64,000 nt of DNA from contig OZ025836.1 of the NCBI GenBank assembly GCA_964019425.1, positions 1 to 64,000 on the forward strand, given 5' to 3'. The position numbers and the translations under genes are program-made. The notes beneath the pieces were generated by a model. That model had not been told where the DNA came from. It did not search any database and saw only the letters and a list, made by a program, of their open reading frames with translations. The first letter of the stretch is position 1. Every line of letters begins with the position of its first letter. The stretch comes from Flectonema sp. DT1601. Taxonomy: Eukaryota; Euglenozoa; Diplonemea; Diplonemida; Diplonemidae. Below, in pieces: positions 30,249 through 42,700 of this stretch.

Positions 30249-30728
30249 TCAGCTCTCACCACCGTCAGTTGCTGAGAGTTCAGTCAAGCGATCCGCTGCG
30301 TTTTGTTTCAAAGTAACGACTTGTTTAGCTATTCTTAAAGCAGTAGGTGACACAGGAATATTATTTGAAAACTTCCACAAATCTTCATTCAAATTCAAGA
30401 CACTACGGAGGTATTCCTGTTCAGAATTTTCTGTTTCGATATTCAATAAATAATCGCAACTTGTTACCTTTCTTAATTTGTCTAATTCGTCAGCCATCTG
30501 TTTACGTGGACATGAGATTGTTTCACTTTTAGTTATAATATGGTGTCTTACTTTCCAACTAACAACACCAGGCTTTAGTAAATTTCGATAATTCAATTTT
30601 GAGTGAAAATGCATGTCCCGCCCAGTTACGTTATTCTTCTTAAAAATTTCTCTTATTTCATTGTCAATTCCTATTGATGTCAACCACTGCTGAACATCAA
30701 TTGAAGTCCAGTATTGTGGTACCGGCAT
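30249..30728 (-). CDS. SAM-domain protein
   Basis: 159 residues from the ATG at 30728, chosen because a strong acceptor (TTTTCTTTTTTTCCAG) ends 20 bases upstream; the longer frame to 30806 runs through that tract. Residues 4-65 form a sterile alpha motif (YWTSIDVQQWLTSIG, IFKKNNVTGRDM, WKVRHHI). The rest is charged and helical, probably coiled-coil. SAM domains usually mediate protein oligomerisation; this one has no other domain. It ends in TGA just beside the piggyBac relic, so the transposon probably landed in its 3' flank. Confidence 0.65.
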   Translation of the reverse strand: MPVPQYWTSIDVQQWLTSIGIDNEIREIFKKNNVTGRDMHFHSKLNYRNLLKPGVVSWKVRHHIITKSETISCPRKQMADELDKLRKVTSCDYLLNIETENSEQEYLRSVLNLNEDLWKFSNNIPVSPTALRIAKQVVTLKQNAADRLTELSATDGGES

Positions 30729-31152
30729 TCTTTTATTAATTGTGAGATGCTGGAAAAAAAGAAAATCAATAATAATATAAAAAAAGAGCGACATCAACTT
30801 TTTCAATGGAAAGAAACCCCAGCATGAAATGAACGATAACCTTATTAATACTTACTTCCCCCAGGGTAGAGTTGTCGCTTTAACAAATCCAATAATACCA
30901 CTATTCACCACGACACTGTTTCTGTTAGCCATCTGGGTTCATCTTTAGATCGCGCTTTTTCTTTTTCAATCGGCTTCTCTCAATTTCACATATAATTCTG
31001 AAGATGGAAGTAAACTACTGCAGATGACCCGTAAAACTTAACAAATACATAAATGACTTTGAGCTGGTGTTTTTTTCCATTTTCAAAGTTATGAAGGACA
31101 ACATAGTTTCTTCTTACAAACGGCCTTCAAAGTGTAAACCTAAGAAAGGCAA

Positions 31153-31535
31153 TCAATCCTTCTCGTTGTAGCCGGTCGCTAATATCTCGAAAGTGTAATG
31201 GAACGAGATCTGTAGCGCCAGTCTACGCCGGTGGAATTCCACCATATCCAGGAGGGGGGTTGGCCCAAATCTGTTTGTTGGTAGCATTTTGATACTAAAA
31301 GTTTCGTTTTGAATACTACACGACATACCTGCTTAATTACATCATCCATTACTGCAGTTGACGGCCCTCCCTTGTTCCCCCGCTCGTGTAATCCCTGGAT
31401 AGGACCGTGACTGTGTGCAACCCAAATATTACCAGCTGGTTTATATTTTGTTGATCTTATCACAAAGTAAGGACCGTGAGTTTCGTAAGCGTCACTGCCG
31501 GGTCCACCTGCCGGTCTGGAGGCTGACGATGACAT
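31153..31535 (-). CDS. Small two-exon protein, unknown function
   Basis: Exon 1 is 31329-31535 (69 codons, ATG at 31535, acceptor TTTGTTCTTTTCCGCAG seven bases upstream). It ends AAGCAG before GTATGTCG. The best partner is exon 2 at 31153-31209, after GGCGCTACAG; it stays in frame for 18 codons and ends in TGA, giving 87 residues. The unspliced frame also stays open to 31179 but adds an unlikely sequence. The protein is Gly/Pro/His-rich in the middle (GNIWVAHSHGPIQGLHERGNKGG). I recognise no domain. Confidence 0.5.
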
Positions 31536-31611
31536 TTTGTAACTGCGGAAAAGAACAAATGCTCAGTGAAAGTCGCTAATTCAAAACGATATTAGCAGTA
31601 GAAACTGCTCA

Positions 31612-32334
31612 TCAAAGAGAATGTTTTCCGAATTTCGGATTCCAAGTAAATGTTTTTGTCCCGAAACCATTTGCTAAAGTAATAGTTGGGTAAGAACCTG
31701 TATTGTTATAATGTTGCAACAGATACTCAGTGGCTGAACGCTTGGCCTTCAGATGTTTGACAGGAGAGGCACGAAGATTCTTTTTCTCTTTTCCGCACTG
31801 TGTTCGGGTCTGGTAAAGGTATTCATCAATTTCTAGTTCAGTTAATTTTATGTTCATTTCCGATGTCGTCATATTTAAGAACTGCTGAGACAACGGCCGG
31901 TGATCTCTGCAGCTCTTTCCATATTTGTTATCTATTTCTGTTTTCAAAGCACTCGTTTCTTTAGTTATCAATTTTATTGTTGGAAGAGAATCTAAAGATG
32001 CAAGTAGCTTACCAACAGACTGCCCCCTTTCTTGAAGTACGCGCTTTGCTACAGGTGGTTCCAGTTCTATCATTGGAGGTGAGTTGCTCCAAGCTTTCTT
32101 TGCGGCACTAGCTATTCTTAATATCGCAGTTTTGTCTGCTCTGTCAGCCAATTTATTATTTATTGTAATTTCATTTTTGTCCTCCAACAAATGCTCATTA
32201 GGAAATCTTCTATTCAGCCCAGCTAACAACCTAATTCGAATCCCTCCTGTCTCTCCAAGTTTTACTTTTAAATCACCAGATTCCGTTTCTTCTTTGTTCT
32301 CCGTTTTATCTTTGATCTTCACGTTGCTACGCAT
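31612..32334 (-). CDS. Basic helical protein, unknown function
   Basis: 240 residues. I choose the ATG at 32334 because the frame above it begins at a splice acceptor (TTTCTTTTTTTGCTACAG, ending 36 bases upstream). Charged and Lys/Glu-rich at the N-terminus; the middle is helical with conserved-looking blocks (SNSPPMIELEPPVAKRVLQERGQSVGKLLASLDSLP). The C-terminus ends NPKFGKHSL. No domain is recognised. It sits between two small unknown genes on the same strand. Confidence 0.6.
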   Translation of the reverse strand: MRSNVKIKDKTENKEETESGDLKVKLGETGGIRIRLLAGLNRRFPNEHLLEDKNEITINNKLADRADKTAILRIASAAKKAWSNSPPMIELEPPVAKRVLQERGQSVGKLLASLDSLPTIKLITKETSALKTEIDNKYGKSCRDHRPLSQQFLNMTTSEMNIKLTELEIDEYLYQTRTQCGKEKKNLRASPVKHLKAKRSATEYLLQHYNNTGSYPTITLANGFGTKTFTWNPKFGKHSL

Positions 32335-32826
32335 CAAAGCGATCACTTCAACAGAGCCTCGTTGACCCGTCTGTAGCAAAAAAAGAAAGTTTAGTAAACA
32401 TCTTCAGTGAGTCAAACAACAAGAAAGCAACAAGTGAAACAAAGTGGATGGCTGGGAACATAACTTAGGCGGAGTTTCAGGAAACATGATTGCAGAAAGG
32501 GCGGAAGCACGATAATGTACACACAAAGTTTCCTACCCCAAAAATTGGTTTGAAAATGCTGTCTTCCAGTGAAGGGATTGCAGAAAAATTCGCCCACAGA
32601 TGGGCGGATAGGTGAGACCTAAAGTTCCATATAAATTCAGAAATCATCAAAAACAGATGGGGCGGGGGAGTGATATCTCAAATTGTCTCTCGTTACTGTA
32701 CACGCATTCAGAATCAAGAAAAAAAGGAAACAAGAGGGAAAACATAACTTACCAAACTACTTAAAACAAGGGACTGCTAATCGAAATAGAAGGCGGAAGA
32801 TCACTACAATAATTCCTTGAATCTTC

Positions 32827-33054
32827 TTATTCATTCCACCACTTTGATTTCACACGTGAGGGAAACCGATCTTCTTCCACCTCACCCACAAGACTACGAA
32901 AAATTCGTGAGATTTGTAAATTCTTTTTTTTAAAACACGCCTTGTTCTCCATTTATCTTAACAATTACCCAAACAAAGGAAAGAAATTAAAACCTTACGC
33001 TAACTTATTGTATTGACTACTTTTGGTACCCGAGTCCAAATCCGGTTCTCCCAT
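32827..33054 (-). CDS. Tiny two-exon protein (40 aa)
   Basis: Exon 1 is 32999-33054: the ATG follows immediately after a strong acceptor (TTTCTTGTTTACTATTTGCCTACAG, read in two parts), and the exon ends before GTAAGG. Exon 2 is 32827-32893, after TTTTTCGTAG. Joined, they read 40 residues ending in KSKWWNE and TAA, with the phase kept across the 105-base intron. The matching phase and both splice consensus sites support the model. It is acidic in the middle and basic at the end. Function unknown. Confidence 0.5.
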
Positions 33055-33703
33055 CTGTAGGCAAATAGTAAACAAGAAAAAAAAAAAAGAAAAATTGCAA
33101 CTTACAATTGAATAACTAACATTATTGAGTGGTTGCGAGGCAAGAATAAAAATACAGACCTCATAGCTGAGTATTCTCGAAGAAGCTCGAGGTAAAGCAG
33201 CATAGAGGTTCAGTTCACCGCTGTGTCTACTGCAGTTTTTCTTCAACAACGGGAAGGGGTGGACAAAAAACGGGAAATGTTACATACACAACATGAGGAC
33301 TTCTTTATGCGCTAGAGTGCGAAAGAGAGGTGACAAATTACAAGCACATGGGCATCTCATTAGTCACAGGGGGTAACTTGATACTATGATTAAATATAAA
33401 GCAACTTTGAAGGGAGGGGTGGAGATGGAGTGTTATAGGGTTAATCAGTATTTATATTCCGCACCGTGAATATCAGTGCCTGAAAATTAAACGGTTCCAA
33501 AAAAGTCCAGACGGATTATCAGAACATCGGTGGAAACCACCAATTTCATTAACGAGATGACACTATATCGATATTCTGTTCCCAACGACTTTACATCAAG
33601 GCACTAGTAATTCACGGGCCACGGCAGATACTTCAGGAAAGACTGAAAAAAAACATCACAGAAAGCTACTGTGGAACTTATTCAATCAGGAGATTGACTG
33701 TCG
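33055..33703. other. Intergenic region
   Basis: No gene seen. Contains the pyrimidine tract feeding the tiny gene's acceptor (33070-33090 read on the minus strand). Confidence 0.4.
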
Positions 33704-34744
33704 TTACATTGAGAGCTGGCAGAACAAACAACGTATTTGTTGTGGAGAATATTACCCAAACCATCTTTACGACCCAGCTACCCTTACGCAAACTATTATG
33801 GCGTAGTTGTCGTTGACGTGACGAGGAGGGGTCGAAAATTTAGAAGACGGCGAAAGATGTGACAAGCGGGGAGGCACTTGGAAAGTGGCTGGTGGGGCAG
33901 CGAATTTATTCACCGAAGTTGGAGATCCCTGAGGGGTAGGATTCACTAAGGAACTACCAGAAGCAGGACTAAATGCCTGCACGGGATAAACTGGATAACT
34001 TTGATACATCGGGTGAGGACTAGCTGCCGGAGGACTAGCTTCTTGCGAAGCGAAGGCTGGTTGGAATCCTGTCGTCGCATTATTTGGAACTGCTCCTTGC
34101 GGACTTGGCTGCGGGCTCGGTTCCACAGGTGGAGGAGCTGCCACCGGCGGTTCACGTTCTGGCTGTTGCTGTGGCGGTGGTATGTAGGTAGCTCTTTTGG
34201 TTCTCGGACTTTCACTACCCTGTTTCATCATTTTATACTTCTCTTTGGGTGTAAAGTATCCTTGGATCTTTCTTAACTGATCCGGTTGACAGCAAGAACT
34301 AGAATTCGAGGGTAAGTATCTAAAAGGAATGCCTGGTTGGAATTTATTCAAAACAGCCTGTAAGACACTTGGTTCGTCCGTGTTGGGTGCGTTGCGTCTG
34401 TCAGTTCGGATTCTGAACAGAATTCCAGGTTCGTTATGTTGTTCATTTTCGATAAAAACTTCCCAATTACAGGGGGTGTTGTCCCTGGTGTCCGGTGGCA
34501 CTAACTTCCTAACTACAACTTCACCAATGTCGGTAAGTCTCAGTACTCTCCTCAACCTGTTTCCTTTCTCAATAAAGTATACGTAGTTTGCCGTCACAAA
34601 TATCACTACCTTGTATCTCTTATTAGTTGCTGACAACATGATTACAACCCAGCAAAGGTATCCAACTCCATGCTGTCCGCCTTTGCCTGGTTGAAGTGAC
34701 TTCAATTCTGGTGATATTTGAATAGGTTTCACGTCGTACACCAT
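33704..34744 (-). CDS. PH-like domain protein with long proline-rich tail
   Basis: ATG at 34744 with acceptor TTCTATTTCTCAATCAG 13 bases upstream. Residues 1-150 look like a PH-like fold (KRYKVVIFVTANYVYFIE, LTDIGEVVVRK). Residues 175-300 are Pro/Gln/Ser-rich and disordered. The main frame ends at 33767 (325 residues). A GTAAGG at 33787 and TTTGTTCTGCCAG ending at 33716 would instead remove 72 bases and end the protein LSM-stop at 33704 (322 residues). I give the outer limit. PH-like domains at the N-terminus of flagellate proteins often bind membranes or partners; here the role is unknown. Confidence 0.6.
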
Positions 34745-37700
34745 CTTTGTGTATCCTTCTGATTGAGAAATAGAATATTATGAAAACAATAAAAGAAAGC
34801 CCAAAATGGTGAATAGCTAGACAGACCACCTGCTGGTGTAAATGAGAATAATTTTTTTTTCTTTCTTGATGTATGGAGGATTCAACATGAGAGGCAGAAC
34901 AGAGTGGGAAGCTTGTTTAGAATAATAAACAGAGAAAACGGAGGAAAACATATTTGACAATGTGCACGGAATCTTGAGATGGATTTATGTGTAAATACCA
35001 AACCAAGCTGTGTCAAAAGTATTTTTTATTTTGGAATGAGTTGTCAGGGAGAGAGAGCAGGATCCTTCACCTAGTTGTCCAAAGCATTCTGTGGCGTTAC
35101 CGACAGCTTTATAACAGTACCACAAAAATGGGCAGCACATAACCATATCACTCAAAACAAAAGGATCAGGTAAGAAGACAGTCAGTTTAAGGTCATAACT
35201 GCGTCGGACCATGGTTCAAATCAGTTCCTTATTGGGAAGGGAAAAAAACAACTCCCAATTGAGGGGACAGTATTTAGCATATCTGTCCCTGTTTCCTCAG
35301 AAGAATTTTATTTTTTGAATAAATCGACATCAGCGGGTTTTTATGATCGCATATTTTCAATAAAACAGAGCGCACTTCTTGAAAACTAACCGAACCACGA
35401 CAACAGTGGATCAGGTTAAAAGGTGTAAAATCGACTATAAATCAAACTGTTTCAGAAGAAAAGACTGAGAAATCTGATGTTACAAAAACAAGGTGTTTCT
35501 ATTGATCGTATCTTAGCTAGATACGGTAAGGGTAAAATGATTACAGAAGGAACTGAATACAATTTGTTCAAAGAGATAAAAGAAGAGGTGCGCATGCTAC
35601 AGAGCACCCTCAATGCGTCTTTCTCCCTATTTCTCTTTTAAGAACTTATTTATTATTATCTTTAATTATTATTGGGTAAAACAAGAGAGACAGAACGTTT
35701 TCTGACCAGGTATCCGACAAGGAAGTGTACTTTCTCAAATGGAATAAACTTGCCATGGTTAGCCCCTAACGAACGCCCCCAGTTGCTTTGCAAGCTAATT
35801 TGGGTTGGCGATGCAGTGACTAAGGCTAAGCTTTACTTCTCTCAACATGCACTCCAAGAATTCGCATTATCGGAGACAAGTTCAGCGGGTAACGGACTGC
35901 CGACTGGTTACAGAGGCAACATCAGCTAACTAACAAAACACACAACAAACACAATGCCAAAGACCCCTACGTTAAGTAGTAATTGACATCTGACGATATC
36001 TGCAAATGAAACCAACAGCACACGAAGGAAGAGAGTAAAGATAAATTACATGTAGCTATGTCAATTCAGAGTTTCACAGTTAATTTAGTTTAACAGAGAT
36101 GGTTAGGAAGAGTATATCTCCACTTCTATAATTGTTTTTTTCTTAAACAGAATGAAACAACTTCAAGTTGACCAGGTGCTAGATGCAGTAAACTGAAGAC
36201 GGAAATAACCAAGCAGGGATAACAGAATTAATTAAAACATGAGAATGGCTTGAGTTAACAAGCATGACTAGGAACAAATGAAAAGTTTTTTTTAGTGAGA
36301 CATCATTCTAAATCAAAGACAGAATCCATTGAAAAAAGAACAATCTCAAAAAAAGGTACTAAACTAATTCTGCATATGTCGACCAATTTAATGGAGCATT
36401 GTAATCTACAAAAGACCACTAAAGCAGAAAGTGTTACCAAAAACAGTTCGCTATCCTTACTTACTTATTCATTCATTTATAGGGAAGTCGGGAAGCTAAC
36501 GGTGCCAGTCACGTGAATTGACCAGATTTCCAGACTACCAGATTTTGAACTATTTTCTACTTTACGAGAGATGGTTGATATCTTCTCTAAAAACATTATT
36601 TCTGAGTGTATCACTTCAGAAGTACTGCTTTAGTAAACAAACAGAGAGCGCGTAATCTACAAGGGTTGTCATCACTGACTGCGATCTAGTCATTCCAGTA
36701 CTGCTTCTAATCAGAAGAAAGACAAGTTTAAAATAAATTCTGACTTCTGAATACCAAAGGAGGAAATGACAAATACAGAACAACAGATTGACCATCTTGA
36801 CTAAACAAAAATCTTCCGAAACGGGGGGACTTAGATAAATAAATCAAGGTTAACACGGGGGGCGTAATTTGTATATTAGTTTTCGCTGACTAGAGAAAGA
36901 TGAGAAGTTTATATTCTCGAAGAGAGCGTCGTAATCTACAAAAATAAATATTGAATGCATGATGAGTATCCTTACAACGGTTGCTAACATCACACTCTAA
37001 GTCGATAAAACTTCGAGGTGAGCAAAACATAAATATCAGAGAGAGCAAGCATCTTATCTACCAACTCGCCCGATTTAGTTTAGGAAAGCAGATAGTGTAA
37101 GAAATAAAAGAAAACCAATAAAGACCTATAAAAGTTACTTAGTAAGCACGTTTTATGCTTATGATGCAACTTCGAATGTTGCCTTTATCCTTACCGTCAG
37201 GTTGTCAGAAACTAAATGGAATGTTGGCCGCAAGTAAGCCGCGAACTAGCGAAAGAATGAAATGTTTCTTGCGCGGGAACAGAGTTCCTCATGCACGGAA
37301 GTATATCAAGGAATGTACCAGTACCTACAACTTCTGTCCCTGTAAAGGATCACAGCTTCAAAGTACTAATTCCAAGGCCGTTATTTTAACCAAGAAAACA
37401 TAAATGGATTTCAGAAAACAATAAAAGTCTTGTCTGGGAATAGGGAAAGGGCTAACAGAGATGATTCAGTGCAGCGGAGATGATGAAGAAGTAAAATTTT
37501 AAATGAATTTTTAATTGTCCATCAATCTTCTACATAAGCTGCCAATCAGAAAAAGAAATATAATGTAATTGTGGATCGATATGATGCCACACTATTCGGA
37601 CCTAACAGCCTGAGGGTTGGAAGGTTGTGAAACGTAGCAGTCATTTAATATTCTTACCTCGGAAGTAAAAAGGGAGCAAAATAAATATTGAATGCACAAA

Positions 37701-38522
37701 TATGATGAGTATCCTTACAACGGTTGCTAACATCACACTCTAAGTCGATAAAACTTCGAGGTGAGCAAAACATAAATATCAGAGAGAGCAAGCATCTTAT
37801 CTACCAACTCGCCTGATTTAGTTTAGGAAAGCAGATAGTGCTTAAAATAAGAAACAAAAGAAAACCAATAAAGACCTATAAAAGTTACTTCCCTTTAGCC
37901 GCAGGTAAGCCGCGAACCAGGATAACAACAAGCAAAAGATAACACAAAAGAAAACAGCGGTAACTCAACTGTTGATCAATCGAAGGGAAGGAAACGGTTT
38001 ACCTCGTTGAGACAGGGAACCGAAAAAGCTTCGTATGTCGGCTTAGGGGAGATCAGGAGCTGCATTCACATTATGCTTCGAATCTTCTCAAGTCATGAAT
38101 GCTTCAGCAAGTGAGTTCAATCAAATTTTTCATTCGAATAATCCGAAGTCACAGTCACGAATATTTATGCGAAAGAATGAAATGTTTCTTGCGCGGGAAC
38201 AGAGTTCCTCATGCACGGAAGTATATCAAGGAATGTACCAGTACCTACAACTTCTGTCCCTGTAAAGGATCACAGCTTCAAAGTACTAATTCCAAGGCCG
38301 TTATTTTAACCAAGAAAACATAAATAGATTTCAGAAACAATAAAAGTCTTGTCTGGAATAGGGAAAGGGCTAACAGAGATGATTCAATGCAGCGGATATG
38401 ATGAACAAGACATTGTATTCTAAAATTTTAAATGAATTTTTAATTGTGCCCATCGGTCTTCTACATAGGCTGCCAATCAGAAAAAGAAATATAATGTAAT
38501 TGTGGATCGATATGATGCCACA
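34745..38522. other. Long intergenic region with tandem duplication
   Basis: Nearly 3.8 kb without a supported gene. ORFs at 34985-35212 and 35672-35929 have no protein-like features. The right part is the duplicated block described separately. The rest is AT-rich unique sequence. Confidence 0.5.
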
Positions 38523-38588
38523 CTATTCGGACCTAACAGCCTGAGGGTTGGAAGGTTGTGAAACGTAGCAGTCATTTAATATTCTTAC
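36940..38588. repeat. Tandem duplication covering the 3' end of the cyclin gene
   Basis: Block 1 (36940-37657) and block 2 (37678-38588) share long near-identical stretches, beginning AAATAAATATTGAATGCA and ending at the 5' splice site of the cyclin's last intron (ATTCTTAC on the plus strand). Block 2 carries about 190 bases of extra sequence near 37890-38160. Block 1 therefore holds an orphan copy of the cyclin's last intron and terminal exon (near 37590-37657). The plus-strand ORF MKCFLRGNRVPHARKY is identical in both blocks but has no other support. Confidence 0.85.
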
Positions 38589-39038
38589 AAACCCATCACA
38601 GTAGGCTTCAAACATTGAAGATGATACAAAAAAGTCCCAATCCAGGTCACGAATAAGTTGTCTTTCTAAGCAATTGAGCTCTGAAATCTGTAAACCAAAT
38701 ATCGCTGCGTACTTCTTGTGAAGTGGGAACTGAGATCTATCGTCGCACCATTTACAAGCCAACAACAATGCAGCTGCGACGTAACTGTTCACGTTTTCAT
38801 TATTCAGCAACTTCCCAGTCCTTGCTGTAGCTCTGTCAATATAAATTGCGGCTAAAGCTGCGCAAGAAGTTTCTTGCGAACCGTGAGTACCCCAAAAGGA
38901 TACCAATGAACTTGTTGGTATCTTGGGATTCACAATATTGTATTGCTCATTTTTATTTGGTTTGCCATGGCTTGCTATGTTTCTGAGACAAGCAGCCATC
39001 GCCATGTGACCTGAAAGCTTGCTGTCAATTGTTTGCAT
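38523..39038 (-). CDS. Cyclin (Pho80/CycY-like cyclin box)
   Basis: 171 residues if unspliced. Residues 50-148 form a single cyclin box of the PHO80/cyclin-Y type (ALAAIYIDRA, NVNSYVAAALLLACKWCDD, LNCLERQLIRDLDWDFFVS). Such cyclins bind and activate cyclin-dependent kinases. ATG at 39038 with acceptor TTTATTTCTTTTGTCAG 12 bases upstream. A 48-base stop-free intron (38541-38588; GTAAGA to CCTCAG) probably precedes the last five codons, so the spliced protein would be 155 residues and intron retention would keep the frame. The 3' end is duplicated downstream. Confidence 0.75.
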   Translation of the reverse strand: MQTIDSKLSGHMAMAACLRNIASHGKPNKNEQYNIVNPKIPTSSLVSFWGTHGSQETSCAALAAIYIDRATARTGKLLNNENVNSYVAAALLLACKWCDDRSQFPLHKKYAAIFGLQISELNCLERQLIRDLDWDFFVSSSMFEAYCDGFVRILNDCYVSQPSNPQAVRSE

Positions 39039-39725
39039 GGTTTCTAGAAAGCTGACAAAAGAAATAAAATAAATTTTACTTTCAGAAATAAACGACTAAG
39101 ACCATGGGGTACTTAACAACATTAGTTAAGGTGAATCCTGTTTGAAATAAAATTAAAAACAAGCAATTACATTACAACAGCACTGTACGGAGGGGGAAGA
39201 AATTTTCAAAAAAGCGATCGAGGAAATGTCAATCAGTTGGGTGGAGTGGTTTATTTTGGTTTGCTTTCTAAATCTGAAATGCCTCATGACATGAATGACA
39301 GAAGTGCCACTCCGCGTGTTATTCACCGACCAGCCCTACTTTGGATAAAACTAAAATAAAAAAATGTTGTTTTCTTCTTTCTGGCTCCTCTTCTGCAGTA
39401 TCTCATGAGAATACTACTAAGGGTTTTTTTTTTTTTTGTTTTCGTGCAATTTTGTGGCAACGTCTATCGACGTCAACAAGTTATGGTAAATCAATTTCTC
39501 TTCTTTTTTTTTCTACGTGTTTTTTTCACGACACTATTTTAACATAAAGCAGCTGTTGCAAGGCGAGTAGTTAGTGAGTTTGCATAACATGCAGCGGAAT
39601 GCTGATCACCAAGTTGGTGTAAGGATCAATCAAAGAGGAAGGAGACACGAATGCTGGGTGGGAGTACCCAAGGTTAGGGAGCGTTGGAAATTCCACCGCT
39701 GAGATTATGACTGCGTCAGTCACAA
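39039..39725. other. Intergenic spacer
   Basis: No gene seen; T-rich tracts at 39424-39440 and 39500-39530. Confidence 0.4.
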
Positions 39726-42700
39726 TTATTCAATGTTTGTATCAGCAGGTACTGCAGTACCATCGTCTCCCTCGGTTGCGACTAAAAGTCTCAGTTGTAA
39801 TTTATTATTCTCAATGAGAGTGTAAGGGTCTGGTATCTTCAGCAGTCTTGGTTCCTGACAAGCATCAGACAGAGCGTAAATCGAAAAACGGAATCTGAGC
39901 TTCGACGCTGCCATTAACTCACTCGCCGATATTTCGAGGTCTAAACGATTAGGAATTATTGACGTCTTTACTTCGATAGCAACAAAGTTTGGAAATCTAT
40001 TAATGAGTTCATTGTAGTCATCTGTTTTTGGTGAAGGTACAGCTTTTAGTAATTCCTCAACTGTGCATCCACCGATTATGTCAAATGGATAAAACTGTTC
40101 TGAATCTTGATTTACCCAATGGATTTCTTCAATCTCTCTTCCAGTGTTATCAAGTAAAGGATTCTCTTTTAGAAATGATATCATCCTTTCTTCACCCCAC
40201 TTTCCAATTGCAGCATTGGATGGCTCATCAGACATTTTGAATACTTTTGTGTGAGAAGGTGACGGCACTCCCTGTCCATTACTACCTCCATACTTTTCAC
40301 CTCCAACAAATATAAATTGATTTCTTAGTGATGGTGGTAAAGTAGGGAGCAGAGATGGAGGCTGGTCCCCATCGAATACTTCATCAGTTTGGTTCTCAAA
40401 AGTTTTTCCTTTTTCTAATTTAATGATCGAGGGTTCATCAGGGGCTGGCCAATTTGCTTTCGCATCAATAGAAGCTTGAATTGTTTCTGCTGAATGCTCT
40501 GTTTGAGTATTTGGATGGTCGTGTTGATTACGTCTAATAGCACTTCCCCAATTTGGAGCTGTCGGATCGTAAGCAGACGGTTCCAGTGGAGGTCGTCGTT
40601 CAGTATTCTGTTCGCTAGTTTCTTGCTCCTGTTGTTCACTTTGTTCTCTTTGGGCAGCTTGCTTAGCCTTACGCTCCTCCCGCTTTTTAATTGCCTGCGC
40701 AGTAGTTTCAAAAAATATTTCAAAGTTTTCCGGTATCGCCAGGTCTTCGAGTTGCTTTTCTAAATCGTTCGATACGTTGGAAGACTTCTTTCCAACAATG
40801 CGAATGGCCTGCCTGACGTCACGTTCGATGTCTGCCGCTACTTTCGGGATTGAACGATTTGCATTTGAAAGACAAGTTTTAATAACATTCGATATGTCAC
40901 TACCTGACACACTCATATTTATATCAAACTTATTAATGATTGTTGAAAGCATTCCATATGTGAGATCTGATACACAATCAGGACCATCAGAGACACAAGT
41001 ATCAGAGTACAGCATTGATAACTTACCATTGGAATCCAACACGTGAGCATTTAGTTTAGTAGCAGCTGTTTCTGTATGTAGCAGCTCTGATGTAATTCTC
41101 GATGCCAACTCCAGAGGAATATCACGAATACGATCCATCACATCATCAGAGACATTGAGGTAGCTTTCCAACAGATGAAAACACAACTTAAATGAAAACC
41201 AGCTGTAGATATCAATATTTTCAAGACTACGAGTACCCATCACATGTCTGACATCATTCCTAAAGTACGCAGATGGTGATGTTGTTTTGAACCATCTCAA
41301 ATCATATTTAGAGAAGTCCATTTCAACAAAATAATTATCTAATTGACGTACGAAGTCAAAGTAATTGACAGCTATCTTATCCTCAATGAAATCGTTGTAA
41401 AGTTCAATAAGTGACTTCCAATGTTTATTTTGTAGTTGTTTTTCGATACTCTCAGGAAGTACAAGGAGTTTACAAACATCTCTCGTAATGGATCTAATTA
41501 ATCGACTGTGATCATTAACAACAGCAACGTAGAATGTGTTTGACTTCCTGTCGTAGTGAGTGTCTCGCATCTCATCTTCTGAAGAGTTCTTTTGAATTTT
41601 CTTACTATCGAGAGTTCTCTCAAATGAAATTCCTTGACAAGGTTTTACAACTAACGTTCCACAAGTAACTCCAGAAGGGACAGAGTCAGATAGAGTAAAG
41701 TTGTTTTCATCAACAAGTACTTCTGACTGCCACATCATTACCTGCCATACGAAAGTTAAGAAAGCAGATTTTATTAAATGGAAATCATCAACTGTCTGAC
41801 TAATTGGAATTACTGTTGTTTCCGTCTTAGCGACATCGTCAAAGGGACGAGCTCCACTCTTTATGGCGAGAGATTGAACTTCCTTTAGAGTTTTATCAAG
41901 TACGCAATACCCTTCTGGTATTGTCATCAGTGCATCGACTTCAAAGTCAGCGACTAACAACTGACTAGTTGATGGATTCACGAAGGAACCATCAGAAGTT
42001 CTCCAAACATTTAAAGTCTTTAAAGCTTCCCATCCTTCTGGATCAATCTCTTCTTGGTACTTTGATATTTCATGTAATAATTCCATAACCTCTTGACGTT
42101 TATCAATACCTCGTTTGCAGATGTCTTCAACATTTCTCAGCTGGACAGCCCACGGAGCGTGTTCCTTAACACTGTTAGCCCCCAACTCAAAACCGCAGTA
42201 CATATAAATGTAACCACAGAATCTGTATTCTCCGTTTGCCAGATCCAAGAATGCATGTGTACCTCCTTTAGTAAAACAAACAGTTGGTGAATACCAGAGA
42301 CCTGGTATCGATTGTACTTCACGTTCAGTTTCGGCAAGGAGAAGTCCTCTCTCTTTCGGCATCCAAATTAATTCCATTTCGGAACCGAGTACCTTCAAGA
42401 CTCTAATCATTCTGGAAATTTCACATTCGTAAGGTCCTGATTGCCACTTCCTTACGATGTCAACTAATTGAGACTTTTCCAATACCTGAGGAATTCCCAG
42501 CGCCGTAAGGAGCCCTCCACCACCACCTATTTGTATCAAATTGTTTTCGTTTCGACCAACAAGTTGAATGTTTTCTTCACTGCACAAGATTGCATTGCAA
42601 GGTTTTACAAGTTCATAATTTCGACCCACAAGCCAAGGTGTCCCACGCAAGATACCAGAAATGGTTGTGACTGGAAATTTACTCTCCGACGCCCGCCTTT

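Noticed and set aside
30840-30945. Short minus-strand ORF MANRNSVVVNSGIIGFVK with GTAAGT at its end
   Set aside because: The phase does not match the next acceptor and the pyrimidine tract before it is weak; could be a real first exon but unsupported.
34985-35929. ORFs at 34985-35212 (minus) and 35672-35929 (plus)
   Set aside because: No acceptor, no domain-like sequence, and composition like the surrounding spacer.
37155-38323. Repeated plus-strand ORF MKCFLRGNRVPHARKY
   Set aside because: Identical only because the DNA block is duplicated; it runs against the gene cluster and has no other support.
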